This document shows positions 41,528 through 50,261 of a stretch of DNA of 64,000 bases, one piece after another (position 1 is the first letter of the stretch; each line of letters begins with the position of its first letter). This stretch comes from Dietzia aurantiaca (GTDB lineage: Bacteria; Actinomycetota; Actinomycetes; Mycobacteriales; Mycobacteriaceae). The stretch is taken from NCBI RefSeq assembly GCF_021033825.1, contig NZ_JAIFXZ010000002.1:310001-374000 (forward strand), given 5' to 3'. A program made the translations under genes and the position numbers. Under the pieces are notes generated by a model, which had not been told where the DNA came from, did no database searches, and worked only from the letters and a program-made list of their open reading frames with translations.

Positions 41528-44189
41528 CATCGCCGGCCCCGACGAGGGAGACCATTCCGGAGAGCTGCTCGACTCGTTCCTCTCCGGTGAGGGATTCACC
41601 CCGGACCCGTTCCAACTCGAGTCGTTCACCGCCCTGGACGCCGGGCGCAACCTGCTCGTGTCGGCTCCCACGGGCTCCGGCAAGACGCTGGTGGGCGAGT
41701 ACGCGGCCTACCGTGCTCTCGCCGGCGGGGGCCGGTGCTTCTACACGACGCCGATCAAGGCCCTCAGTAACCAGAAGTTCCGTCAGTTCCGCGAGCGGTT
41801 CGGCCCGGAGAACGTCGGCCTGCTCACCGGCGATCACTCCATCGATGCGGACGCGCCCATCGTGGTGATGACCACCGAGGTCCTGCGGAACATGGTCTAC
41901 AGCGGATCATTGGCGCTGCACGATCTCGACTGCGTGGTGATGGACGAGATCCACTACCTGGGGGATCGGTCACGAGGCGTGGTGTGGGAGGAGATCATTC
42001 TCACCCTCGACCCCGCTGTGCGACTGGTCGGCCTGTCGGCCACGCTGAGCAACACCGACGAGCTGGGCGACTGGATCACCGAGATCCGCGGTGACACCGC
42101 CGTGGTGCTCTCCGATCACCGGCCCGTGCCCCTGGCCCACATGCTCTACACCGACGGAGACCTGGTCCCCGTCCGGGCGGCTGCCGAACAGCGGCGGCGA
42201 GCCCGCGCCGGGTACCACGACGAGCGGGTGGCCCCCCGTCAGGGCGCGCAGTGGGCCCGCCGCCGGGATGTCATCGACAAGCTCGACGACGAGCGTCTGC
42301 TGCCCGCCATCTACTTCGTCTTCTCCCGCGCCGGGTGTGACGGTGCGGTCGCGCAGATGCGCCGCGCCCGGCTGCGGCTGACGACCGGGGAAGAGTCCCG
42401 GCGCATCGCCTCGCATGTGGACGCCGCGTGCGCCCCGGTCCCGCAGCACGACCTGGACGCCCTCGACTACCCGGCGTTCCGGGCCGGGCTGGTCAGCGGG
42501 ATCGCGGCGCACCACGCGGGGATGCTCCCGCTGTTCCGCACGGTCGTGGAGGAGTTGTTCTCGGCGGGGCTCATCAAGGTCGTGTTCGCCACGGAGACCC
42601 TGGCGCTGGGAATCCACATGCCGGCGCGCGCGGTGGTGCTCGAGAAGACCACCAAGTTCAACGGCGACACCCACGCGATGCTCACCTCGTCCGAGTACTC
42701 ACAGATCACCGGCCGCGCCGGCCGGCGCGGTATCGACACCAAGGGCACCGCGGTCGTCCTGAGTCAGCCCGATCTCGACCTCGACGCGTTGGCAGCCCTC
42801 GTGGACACTCCGCGCTTCCCGTTGCACAGCGCTTTCGCACCCGACTACTCGATGGCGGTCAACCTCGTCGAGCAGCGTGGAGTCAACGAGGCCACCTCGC
42901 TGATCGGCCGGTCCTTCGCGCAGTTCCAGACGGACCGGTCACTCGTCTCACGCTCCCGCGCGATCGAGCGCCGCGCCGACGAGCGTGACCGGATGCGCGC
43001 CACCCTCGTCGAGGCGGGGGGTGACGAGGAACTCGATGAGTACATGGCGGCCCGTTCGAATCTGAGTCGGCTCGAGCGAAAGGTCGAGAAATCCTCCCGC
43101 GACGACCGGCTCTCCGCCGTCCGTGCGGCGATGCTCAAGCAGACCGCGGGCTCGGTCATCACGGTCGGCCGCAAGCGATACGGGATCGTCGCCACGGTCC
43201 TGCAGGTACGCACCGACATCCAGTCCGACCCTGCCTTGCTGTGCCTCACCGACACCGGCTGGACGGGGTGGCTGCACCAGCACGACTTCTCCGTGCCGCC
43301 CGTCCCCGTCGGCCGGGTAGACCTTCCCAGGGGCCGGCGCAAGCTCGACGGGCGCGCCAAGAGGGCGCTCGTCCAACGCATGGAGCACCTGCGTGGCAAG
43401 GCCAAGGGACGCATGAAGAACTCCGGCGGGAAGCCGGTGCGCAAGGATCCCCGCATCGCCGCCGCGCGCCGAGTACTGCGCCAGCATCCGCTCCACGACG
43501 ATCCCGGCATCGACACGCTCGCCCGCCTGCATGAGCGATGGGCGAAGGCCGATGCCGATGTCACCGCTCTCACCTCCGAGGTCGATGCGGATTCCGACTC
43601 GCTGGCCCGTCGGTTCCGCCGCATCGTCGAGCTGCTACAACAGCTCGGGTACCTAGAGGAGAACGAGGGCGCCCTGCGCGCCACCGATGCCGGCAGACTC
43701 CTGGCGGGTGTCCATACCGAACAGGACCTCTTCGTGGCCGAGTGCCTCCGACGCGGCGTCTGGCGCGGACTCGACCCGGCAGGGTTGGCCGCCGTGATCG
43801 CCACCGTGGTCGCGCACCCGCGTAGCGAATCGGTAGTTCGCGAACCGTCGGACGAGTCTCTGCGTACCGCCCTGGCGGACACCGAACGGGTGGCCTCGGA
43901 CGTCGCCGGGGTCGAACGCGCGCACCGACTGCCCGCGACCCCCGACCTGGATGCCGGTCTCGCGCCGGTTCTCCACCACTGGGTATCCGGCGGCGCCCTG
44001 TCCTCGATCCTGGCCGCTTCGTGGCAGGAAGGCGTGGAGCTGACCGCCGGTGACTTCGTCCGGTCCGCCCGCCTGGTGGTGGACGTACTCGCGCAGGTGG
44101 GCCAGGTCGCGGAACCCGACCTCGCCCGGACCGCACGATCCGCCGTCGGCTCGCTGCGGCGGGGCGTCGTCCTCGACCACATGGCCTGA
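41511..44189 (+). CDS. helY: Ski2-like superfamily II helicase HelY
   Basis: ATP-dependent RNA/DNA helicase of the Ski2/Mtr4 group, 892 residues. The Q-motif FTPDPFQLESFTALDAGRN, motif I APTGSGKT, Ia TTPIKALSNQKF, motif II VVMDEIHYLGD, III LSATLSN, V VVFATETLALGIHMPA and VI QITGRAGRRGID are in order. An accessory DSHCT-type domain follows (about 640-880). ATG 41511 was selected because it is where homology begins; an in-frame extension upstream to 41385 would be inside tatC and is composition-biased. The tatC-helY order matches mycobacteria. Confidence 0.93.
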   Translation: MTTSPDIAGPDEGDHSGELLDSFLSGEGFTPDPFQLESFTALDAGRNLLVSAPTGSGKTLVGEYAAYRALAGGGRCFYTTPIKALSNQKFRQFRERFGPENVGLLTGDHSIDADAPIVVMTTEVLRNMVYSGSLALHDLDCVVMDEIHYLGDRSRGVVWEEIILTLDPAVRLVGLSATLSNTDELGDWITEIRGDTAVVLSDHRPVPLAHMLYTDGDLVPVRAAAEQRRRARAGYHDERVAPRQGAQWARRRDVIDKLDDERLLPAIYFVFSRAGCDGAVAQMRRARLRLTTGEESRRIASHVDAACAPVPQHDLDALDYPAFRAGLVSGIAAHHAGMLPLFRTVVEELFSAGLIKVVFATETLALGIHMPARAVVLEKTTKFNGDTHAMLTSSEYSQITGRAGRRGIDTKGTAVVLSQPDLDLDALAALVDTPRFPLHSAFAPDYSMAVNLVEQRGVNEATSLIGRSFAQFQTDRSLVSRSRAIERRADERDRMRATLVEAGGDEELDEYMAARSNLSRLERKVEKSSRDDRLSAVRAAMLKQTAGSVITVGRKRYGIVATVLQVRTDIQSDPALLCLTDTGWTGWLHQHDFSVPPVPVGRVDLPRGRRKLDGRAKRALVQRMEHLRGKAKGRMKNSGGKPVRKDPRIAAARRVLRQHPLHDDPGIDTLARLHERWAKADADVTALTSEVDADSDSLARRFRRIVELLQQLGYLEENEGALRATDAGRLLAGVHTEQDLFVAECLRRGVWRGLDPAGLAAVIATVVAHPRSESVVREPSDESLRTALADTERVASDVAGVERAHRLPATPDLDAGLAPVLHHWVSGGALSSILAASWQEGVELTAGDFVRSARLVVDVLAQVGQVAEPDLARTARSAVGSLRRGVVLDHMA

Positions 44190-44222
44190 CCCGCCCACTC
44201 CCGCGCCCACTCCCGCATCGAC

Positions 44223-44272
44223 AAGAGTGTTCGGCACACGAAACGCGAGAGACAGGTGCGTCGAACGCTCTT
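44223..44272. terminator. Weak inverted repeat between helY and the exonuclease gene
   Basis: AAGAGTGTTCG can pair with CGAACGCTCTT (11 bp with one wobble) around a 28-base loop between convergent genes. No T-run is present. Confidence 0.3.
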
Positions 44273-44316
44273 CTCGATGTTGGCCGCGGCGGGGGAATAT
44301 CGGGGGAGGGACGGGT

Positions 44317-45246
44317 TCAGGCCTCTTCCAGCGTCGCCGTCGCCTCGACCAGCCGGCCGATCGCCCGGGCCTGCCCGATCGCCCGGCCGAGCTCGTCGAG
44401 TCGCCCATCGTCGACCGGACCGCGTCGGCCGTCGGTGTCGCCGTCGAACTCCAGCTCGAAGACCCGCCCGCCGAGACGGACCACCCCGCGGGCCGCGTCG
44501 AGATAGTCGGCGCCCGCCAGGACGGAGCTACGCTGGCGCGCGGTCAACCCCGATCCCGGGTCCGTCGCCGCGGCCACGATCCCGTCGAGATCGCCGTACT
44601 CGCGCAGCAGCGTAGCCGCGGTCTTGGCACCGACGCCCGCCACACCGGGCAGCCCGTCCGAGGCGTCCCCCACCAACACCGCGTAGTCGGCGTACACGCC
44701 GGCATCGGCGGCCTCGGGTAGATCGAAGCGCTCGGCCACCACCGCCGGCGTGTACGCCCGCCGCTTCTTCATCCCGGCGCCCACGTACACCACCGTGGTG
44801 GACGGCGATGCGAGCTGGAACAGATCACGGTCGCCGGTGACGACCAGTACCTCTCGATCGCGGGCGGAGAGCTCGGCGAGCACGTCGTCGGCCTCCGCAT
44901 CCTCGGCCCACGCCTGGGTGATGCCCGCCGCGGACAGGACCGCACGGATCGAATTCACCTGCGGCGCCAACGAGGCGGGGGCGTCCTCCTCGCCGTCGTC
45001 GCCGACACGATGCGCCTTGTACGACGGCAACAACTCCACACGCCAATCCGGCCGCCACTGACGGTCCAGCGCGGCCACGAGGCCGCTCGGCGAGTACTCC
45101 TCGACCAGAACCGCCACCATGTCGCAGAACCCACGCACCGCGTTGGCCGGGGCGCCGTCGGGGCCGGTGATCTTCTCCGGGACCGAGTGGAACGCCCGGA
45201 ACCACAGTCCGGCGCTGTCGAGAACCATCAACGGACCCTGGGACAT
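44317..45246 (-). CDS. 5'-3' exonuclease (FEN-1/PolA N-domain-like)
   Basis: A stand-alone flap-endonuclease-family nuclease of 309 residues, paralogue of the PolA 5'-nuclease domain. MVLDSAGLWFRAFH, AALDRQWRPDWRVELLPSYKAHR, AEDAEADDVLAELSARDREVLVVTGDRDLFQL and YAVLVGDASDGLPGVAGVGAKTAATLLREYGDLDGIV provide the metal-binding Asp cluster and the helix-hairpin-helix. ATG 45246 has AGGAGG upstream; a longer start at 45276 is disfavoured. It probably acts in Okazaki fragment or repair-flap processing, next to helY as in mycobacteria. Confidence 0.92.
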   Translation of the reverse strand: MSQGPLMVLDSAGLWFRAFHSVPEKITGPDGAPANAVRGFCDMVAVLVEEYSPSGLVAALDRQWRPDWRVELLPSYKAHRVGDDGEEDAPASLAPQVNSIRAVLSAAGITQAWAEDAEADDVLAELSARDREVLVVTGDRDLFQLASPSTTVVYVGAGMKKRRAYTPAVVAERFDLPEAADAGVYADYAVLVGDASDGLPGVAGVGAKTAATLLREYGDLDGIVAAATDPGSGLTARQRSSVLAGADYLDAARGVVRLGGRVFELEFDGDTDGRRGPVDDGRLDELGRAIGQARAIGRLVEATATLEEA

Positions 45247-45323
45247 CGCGCCTCCTGGAGATCTGGTCTGGACCACCCCGCCAGGCTAGCCGCCGACGGG
45301 GGCGGGCGATGCGCGGCTCGGCC

Positions 45324-45329
45324 TACTCT
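45324..45329 (+). promoter_or_regulatory. -10 element of the M24 peptidase gene
   Basis: TACTCT lies 7 bases before ATG 45337, a leaderless arrangement. Confidence 0.5.
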
Positions 45330-45336
45330 GGGGGAC

Positions 45337-46443
45337 ATGAATGCCGACGCCCCGGATCTCTACCCGAACCGCCTCGACGCCGTCCGCGCCCGCGCGCGGG
45401 AGATCGGGATCGACCACGTGGTGGTCTATTCCGGGGAGGACATGGCCTACCTGACAGGTCTACGGATGGAGTCCCACGAGCGGCTCACCGCGCTGGTGAT
45501 CCCCGCGGCGGGTGACGCGCCGCTGCTGATCCTGCCGTCACTCGAGCTCACCGATCCGGTCCGCCGTGCCGCCGAGCAGGTCGGCGCGACCGTGCACCCG
45601 TGGGCGGACGGGACGGACGCAGTGGCGTTGGTCGCGGGGATGGTGTCCGGACGGGTGTCGGTGTCGACCGCCATGCCGGCGTTGCACCTGGTGCCGCTAC
45701 AGCAGGGCGTCGACGGCGAGGTGGTGCTGGCCTCGGACGTGATCGATCACGTCCGGGCCGTCAAGAACGCGCACGAGGTGGGCGAGCTCGCCGAGGCCGC
45801 CCGCCGCATCGATGCCGTGCACGAGCGAATGGGCGAGTTCCTGCAGGTGGGACGGACCGAGTCGGAGGTCGGTGAACTCATCACGGCCGCCATCGAGGCG
45901 GTGGGGCTCACGCACGCCGAGTTCGTGATCGTCGGCTCCGGCCCGCACGGTGCGAACCCGCACCACGGGGTCTCCGACCGTGTGGTACAGGCGGGCGACG
46001 TCGTCGTGGTCGACATCGGCGGGCCGCTGCCCAGCGGCTACCACTCCGACTGCACCCGCACCTATTCGATGGGCGAGCCGTCCGGGCAGGTCGCCCGGGA
46101 CTACGCCGCGTTGCAGGAGGCGCAGCGACTGGCACGCGAGGCCGTGCGGCCCGGGGTGGCCATCGGCGAGGTCGACGCGGCGGCACGTGAGTACCTGGCG
46201 GCGACCGGGCTGGGGGAGCGGTTCATCCACCGCACCGGTCACGGGATCGGGCTCGGGCTGCACGAGCCGCCGTTCGTGGCGCCCGGTGCGGACACCGTGC
46301 TGGCCGAGGGGATGACCTTCTCCGTCGAGCCGGGTATCTACCTGGACGGGCACTGGGGTGCGCGGCTGGAGGACATCGTCGCGGTGACCGCGGACGGCCG
46401 TCGCGATCTCAACAACGGCGAGCGGGGCCTCCGGGTCCTGTAG
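45337..46443 (+). CDS. M24-family Xaa-Pro aminopeptidase/dipeptidase
   Basis: Dinuclear metallopeptidase of the pita-bread fold (PepQ/PepE-like), 368 residues. The creatinase N-domain (about 1-130) precedes the catalytic domain, whose metal ligands are Asp in VVVVDIGGPLPSGYHSDCTRTY, His in IHRTGHGIGLGLHEPP, Glu in FSVEPGIYL and Glu in GARLEDIVAV. Dipeptide versus longer-peptide specificity cannot be decided. It converges with the F420/PPOX gene, 5 bases apart. Confidence 0.92.
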   Translation: MNADAPDLYPNRLDAVRARAREIGIDHVVVYSGEDMAYLTGLRMESHERLTALVIPAAGDAPLLILPSLELTDPVRRAAEQVGATVHPWADGTDAVALVAGMVSGRVSVSTAMPALHLVPLQQGVDGEVVLASDVIDHVRAVKNAHEVGELAEAARRIDAVHERMGEFLQVGRTESEVGELITAAIEAVGLTHAEFVIVGSGPHGANPHHGVSDRVVQAGDVVVVDIGGPLPSGYHSDCTRTYSMGEPSGQVARDYAALQEAQRLAREAVRPGVAIGEVDAAAREYLAATGLGERFIHRTGHGIGLGLHEPPFVAPGADTVLAEGMTFSVEPGIYLDGHWGARLEDIVAVTADGRRDLNNGERGLRVL

Positions 46444-46448
46444 AGGGA

Positions 46449-46856
46449 CTAGGCGTCGGTGAACATCCGGGCGGATCCGAGCACGCGGTCGACCTCGATC
46501 GCGACCACCACGCGCTCGGGGTTCGGGCGCGGCTCCCGGTACCGTAGTGCGTAGCGGCGCTCGCCTTCGTGAACCGCGTCGGCGTCTGTCAGCAGCCGGA
46601 CCGGACCCTCGAAGGTCAGCCAGCGGCCGCCGTCGACGTGGGACACCGCCGCGCGGCCGCCCCGCTCGGCATTGCGCGCCTTCTGTGACCCGCGCCTGGT
46701 GATCACCCGGGCGAGCCCGCCCTCGGTATCGATCGTGAAGCCCACGGCCACGACGTGCGGGGACCCGTCGGCACGGAGGGTGGTCAGTGTGCCCAGATGG
46801 TAGGTCGACAGGAACTGGTGAGCCTCGTCGGACAGCTCGGTCAGGGTGCGGGCCAT
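46449..46856 (-). CDS. F420/FMN-binding split-barrel oxidoreductase
   Basis: A 135-residue PPOX-fold protein. The pattern LSTYHLGTLTTLRADGSPHVVAVGFTID followed by ARVITRRGSQKARNAERGGRAAVSHVDGGRWLTFEG closely follows a mycobacterial F420H2-dependent biliverdin reductase of the same size and neighbourhood (next to an SDR and the cobK/M genes). F420 use is inferred from that resemblance. It is divergent from the SDR gene. ATG 46856 fits the conserved N-terminus; a longer in-frame ORF upstream is antisense to the SDR. Confidence 0.85.
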   Translation of the reverse strand: MARTLTELSDEAHQFLSTYHLGTLTTLRADGSPHVVAVGFTIDTEGGLARVITRRGSQKARNAERGGRAAVSHVDGGRWLTFEGPVRLLTDADAVHEGERRYALRYREPRPNPERVVVAIEVDRVLGSARMFTDA

Positions 46857-46929
46857 GCGCTCGAGACTGCCACAGCTGTCAGGAATCGCCGAGGTGGGCC
46901 GTGAGGCCCGCCGGCGCGGGCCTGCGTGA

Positions 46930-46935
46930 AACACT
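46930..46935 (+). promoter_or_regulatory. -10 element of the SDR-cobK operon
   Basis: AACACT lies 6 bases before ATG 46942 with no Shine-Dalgarno between. Confidence 0.35.
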
Positions 46936-46941
46936 GAGCAC

Positions 46942-47715
46942 ATGCCCACACCCGCATCGTCGTCCTCCCGGCCCGGTGGCGAGGTCGTCGTCATCTTCGG
47001 CGGCCGCAGCGAGATCGGATTGGCCGTGGCGCACCGCCTCGCGCCCGGTCGTACCGTCGTGCTGGCGTCCAGGCCGGGCGGCGACGTCTCGACGCTTGCC
47101 GCTCCGCTCGAGGCGGCGGGCGCTGCCGCGGTCGAGACCATCGACTTCGACGCCGACGACATCAGCTCCCATACCGCGGTGGTCGACCGGATCGAGTCCC
47201 GGGTCGGCCCCGTCGACATCGCGGTCCTCGCATTCGGCATCCTCGGTGACCAGGAGGTCGCCGAGCGGGACGCCGAGGCCGCCGCGCAGATCCTCCACAC
47301 CGACTTCGTGGCCCAGGCCGCACTGTTGACGACGCTGGCCGAGCGGATGAAGTCCCGCGGGCAGGGCGTGCTCGTGGCGTTCTCGTCGGTCGCCGGGCAG
47401 CGCGTCCGGCGCGCCAACTACGTGTACGGGTCGGCCAAAGCGGGGCTGGATGGCTTCGCGTCCGGGATGGCCGACGCTCTGCACGGCACCGGCGTCACCC
47501 TGGTGATCCCGCGGCCGGGCTTCGTGATCGGTCGCATGACCACGGGGATGGATCCCGCACCGTTCTCCTCGACCCCGGACGAGGTGGCGGACGCCGTGGT
47601 CGCCCGCGTTCTCGCGCGCCGCGCGGGTGTCGTGTGGATACCGTGGCAGCTGCGGGTGATGTTCGCCGTCGCCCGTCTCGTACCCCAGCCGGTCTGGCGA
47701 CGGATGCCCCGGTGA
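46942..47715 (+). CDS. SDR-family oxidoreductase (DprE2-like)
   Basis: A 257-residue short-chain dehydrogenase. EVVVIFGGRSEIGLAVAHRLA binds NAD(P), the Tyr-x3-Lys pair is in YVYGSAKAGLDGF, and VLVAFSSVAGQRVRRANY supplies the catalytic Ser region. Overall it resembles DprE2-type decaprenylphospho-2-keto-ribose reductases and their paralogues. A C-terminal hydrophobic/basic end (VRRMFAVARLVPQPVW-like) may contact membrane. Its stop overlaps the next GTG (GTGA), coupling it to the CobM/CobK fusion; a link to corrin synthesis is not evident. Confidence 0.85.
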   Translation: MPTPASSSSRPGGEVVVIFGGRSEIGLAVAHRLAPGRTVVLASRPGGDVSTLAAPLEAAGAAAVETIDFDADDISSHTAVVDRIESRVGPVDIAVLAFGILGDQEVAERDAEAAAQILHTDFVAQAALLTTLAERMKSRGQGVLVAFSSVAGQRVRRANYVYGSAKAGLDGFASGMADALHGTGVTLVIPRPGFVIGRMTTGMDPAPFSSTPDEVADAVVARVLARRAGVVWIPWQLRVMFAVARLVPQPVWRRMPR

Positions 47716-48971
47716 GCCGCCCGGACCGCCCGGGAGGGCCCGCGTCCGGCGAGCCCGCGCAGGTGCACCTCGTCGGGGTGGGACCCGGCCCTGTCGACCT
47801 GCTAACGGTACGGGCCTCACGCCTGATCGCGATGAGCGGGACCTGCCTCTACGCCCACGGCCTCGTGCCCCGGGAGGCCATGTCCCTAATGCCGCCCACC
47901 GCGAGGGTCGTGGACGGCTCCGGGCTCTCGGACACCCGGGCGCTCGACGAGATCCGGACCGCTCTCGAGCGCGGTGACCGTGTCGCGTGCCTGTTCGCCG
48001 GGACTCCCGATCAGCATGACGAGGCCTCGCAGCTGACGGAAGCTCTGGACACTGCCGGGGTCTCCTGGGAGGTCGTGCCCGGGATTCCGCATCCCGGTTT
48101 CCCCACGGCCCTCGGGGCATCGCGCGCAGACGCGGCCGGCGACCACACGAGGGCCGCCCGGCCGGCCGGTGGAGCTGCTGCATCGGGGCTACCCGTCGGC
48201 GGGCCCGGCCTCATCCTCGTACTGGGCGGCACCGGTGAGGCCCGCGATCTCGCAGAACTGCTCGTCACCGCGGGGCTCGAGGTGGTGACCGCCCTGGCCG
48301 GGAAGGTGGCCCGCCCCCGGCTTCCCCGCGGCGAGGTACGGATCGGCGAGTTCGGCGGCGCCGAGGGACTCGCGCACTGGCTGCGGGAGAACTCCGTGAG
48401 CGCGGTGATCGATGCGACCGACCCGTTCGCGGAGCAGATCTCGGTCGACGCTCTCCACGCCGCCGCAGCGACCGCGGTCCCGCTGCTGCGGTTGGAGCGT
48501 CCTGGATGGTCGGAGACCGGGGGCCACGAGTGGATCCACGTCCCGGACGTGCAGGGCGCGGTCGCGGTGGTGCGGGAACGGTTCCGTCGCCCCATGCTCA
48601 CCGTCGGCAAGCTCGGGGCATCGTCGTTCGCCGACGACACCCGCGGTTCGTACCTCATCAGGTGCTCCGAACCACCGCCCGGCCCGCTGCCGGACCGCTA
48701 CCTACTCGTCCTGGACCGCGGGCCGTTCGGCGTCGAGTCCGAGCGCACGCTCATGTCGCGGCACCGGATCGACGTGCTGGTCACCCGAAACAGCGGCGGC
48801 CGCGCATCTGCGGCCAAGCTGGAGGCGGCGCGGGCCCTGCGCATCCCGGTGGTGATGGTCGACCGGCCGCGCAGCACCACCACGACCGCCGACGCCCCGC
48901 CCGCCCCCGAGACCGTTCACCGGATCGAGGATGCGGCCCGCTGGCTCGTCGAACGCTTCGGCTCGCGCTGA
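47712..48971 (+). CDS. cobK: Truncated CobM-like domain fused to precorrin-6A reductase CobK
   Basis: A 419-residue fusion. Residues about 18-140 match the first half of the tetrapyrrole methylase CobM (VHLVGVGPGPVDLLTVRASRLIAMSGTCLYAHGLVPREAMSLMPP ... VSWEVVPGIPHPGFPTALG). The second methylase domain half is missing and the SAM-binding SGDxxVY loop is replaced by AGTPDQHDEAS, so this part should not be active as a precorrin-4 C11-methyltransferase. After a linker, residues about 165-415 are a complete CobK (LILVLGGTGEARDLAELL, VIDATDPFAEQISVDALHA, VTRNSGGRASAAKLEAARALRIPVVMVDRP), the NAD(P)H-dependent precorrin-6A reductase of aerobic cobalamin synthesis. It is translationally coupled to the SDR and convergent with cobG. 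Confidence 0.88.
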   Translation: MSRPDRPGGPASGEPAQVHLVGVGPGPVDLLTVRASRLIAMSGTCLYAHGLVPREAMSLMPPTARVVDGSGLSDTRALDEIRTALERGDRVACLFAGTPDQHDEASQLTEALDTAGVSWEVVPGIPHPGFPTALGASRADAAGDHTRAARPAGGAAASGLPVGGPGLILVLGGTGEARDLAELLVTAGLEVVTALAGKVARPRLPRGEVRIGEFGGAEGLAHWLRENSVSAVIDATDPFAEQISVDALHAAAATAVPLLRLERPGWSETGGHEWIHVPDVQGAVAVVRERFRRPMLTVGKLGASSFADDTRGSYLIRCSEPPPGPLPDRYLLVLDRGPFGVESERTLMSRHRIDVLVTRNSGGRASAAKLEAARALRIPVVMVDRPRSTTTTADAPPAPETVHRIEDAARWLVERFGSR

Positions 48972-48978
48972 CCCGCGC

Positions 48979-50187
48979 CTACCGACCCACGTGGTAGCCG
49001 CTCGGCGACGCCGTGACGCGCTCACCCGCCCCGGTGTCACCGCAGGCCCGTTCGCAACCCACCCAGTGCTGTCTGCCGATCACGGGTAGTGTGCCGGCGC
49101 GCACCGATTCGGCGACGTCGGCGCGCACGTCGGTGTGCGAGCGGGAACACCCGGGCAGGCCGGTGCAGGCGGTCACATCCACCCACGGTGACGCCGCGTC
49201 GAAGACCATGCCCATCGGGGCGAGAACCCGGACGACCTGCTCGGCCATGTGTTCGGTCAGACCGTGTAGGCCGATCACGCGTTCCGCCGAGATGGTGCTG
49301 GGCCGCTCGATCGCGCCGAGGAACTCGGCCAGGCGGGCGGGGACCACGCCGAAGGGCAGCACGGCCAGGAGAGTGACCAGGCCGTCGTCGGTATCGATCC
49401 AGCCGACCGGCGGCACCTCCACCGCCGCGGTGTGGGCGCCGCCGCCGGCGGGGTCGCCGGCCTCATCGACGGGACCTCCCGAGTTGGACTCGCCGGTGGT
49501 GCCCGCCTGGCCGGTGGTCAGTGGGTGCTCGGACAGTGCGACGACGACGAGGTCGTTCAGTTCCCCGACCGGCGGGACGCGCCACTGCCGTTCCGCGCTC
49601 CGGACGAAAGCGGCGGCGGCGTCCGCGAGGACGGTCGCCGCGTCCGCCATCGCGGTGCCGATCCCGGTGTCACGGCCACGGACGTGCAGGTGGAGGAGCC
49701 CGTCGGGGTGTCCGGCGACGGCCGCCAGGTCGGGCCGGTGGGCCAGGACATCACCCGAGCCGTCGTCGAACCCGAACAGGAAGCGCCCGCTGAGTGCCGT
49801 TATGTCGTCCCTGGACAGGAGCTCCGCGTCGAGCCGCTCCGGCAGAGCGCCGAGGTGATGATGTCCGGCGAGTCGGCCGGACATCGGGGAGGCCAGGATG
49901 TTGCGTACCCGGTCGTGGGCGGCGCTCGGCAGGAGCCCCGCCTTCGCGACACGCTTCTGCAGGAGCGCCTCGTCCCGCACGCCCCGGATCTGTACGTTGC
50001 CCCGCGAAGTGAGGTGAAGATCGCTGCCGTGGTCTGCCGCGATCCGGGCGAGCGCGGCCCAGTCCGTGGGCTGCAGTCGGCCGCCGGGGAACCGGAGGCG
50101 GGCCAGTCCGCCGTCCGCTGCGGCGTGCACCCGCCGGACTCCTGGACATCGGTCGGCGGAGCCGGCGGGGGAGTCGGGGGCCGTCAT
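48979..50187 (-). CDS. cobG: Precorrin-3B synthase
   Basis: Oxygen-dependent [4Fe-4S] enzyme that makes precorrin-3B in aerobic cobalamin synthesis. The 402-residue protein has two nitrite/sulfite-reductase ferredoxin-like half-domains (LHLTSRGNVQIRGV; LPFGVVPARLAEFLGAIE) and the cluster cysteines in VDVTACTGLPGCSRSHTDV and HWVGCERACGD. An insert of about 35 residues rich in Gly/Ser/Thr/Glu (around residue 225-260) is unusual. The customary neighbours cobH, cobI, cobJ, cobL and a full cobM are not in the window. Confidence 0.9.
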   Translation of the reverse strand: MTAPDSPAGSADRCPGVRRVHAAADGGLARLRFPGGRLQPTDWAALARIAADHGSDLHLTSRGNVQIRGVRDEALLQKRVAKAGLLPSAAHDRVRNILASPMSGRLAGHHHLGALPERLDAELLSRDDITALSGRFLFGFDDGSGDVLAHRPDLAAVAGHPDGLLHLHVRGRDTGIGTAMADAATVLADAAAAFVRSAERQWRVPPVGELNDLVVVALSEHPLTTGQAGTTGESNSGGPVDEAGDPAGGGAHTAAVEVPPVGWIDTDDGLVTLLAVLPFGVVPARLAEFLGAIERPSTISAERVIGLHGLTEHMAEQVVRVLAPMGMVFDAASPWVDVTACTGLPGCSRSHTDVRADVAESVRAGTLPVIGRQHWVGCERACGDTGAGERVTASPSGYHVGR

Positions 50188-50249
50188 GGCTCCCGAGCCT
50201 AGTTCAGCCCTGCGGGTGGCCGGGTTCCGCGCAGCGGGCGAGGCTCGGG

Positions 50250-50255
50250 GATACT
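50250..50255 (+). promoter_or_regulatory. -10 element of the amidohydrolase-like/lnt/ppm1 operon
   Basis: GATACT lies 6 bases before ATG 50262 with no Shine-Dalgarno between. Confidence 0.35.
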
Positions 50256-50261
50256 CGGATC

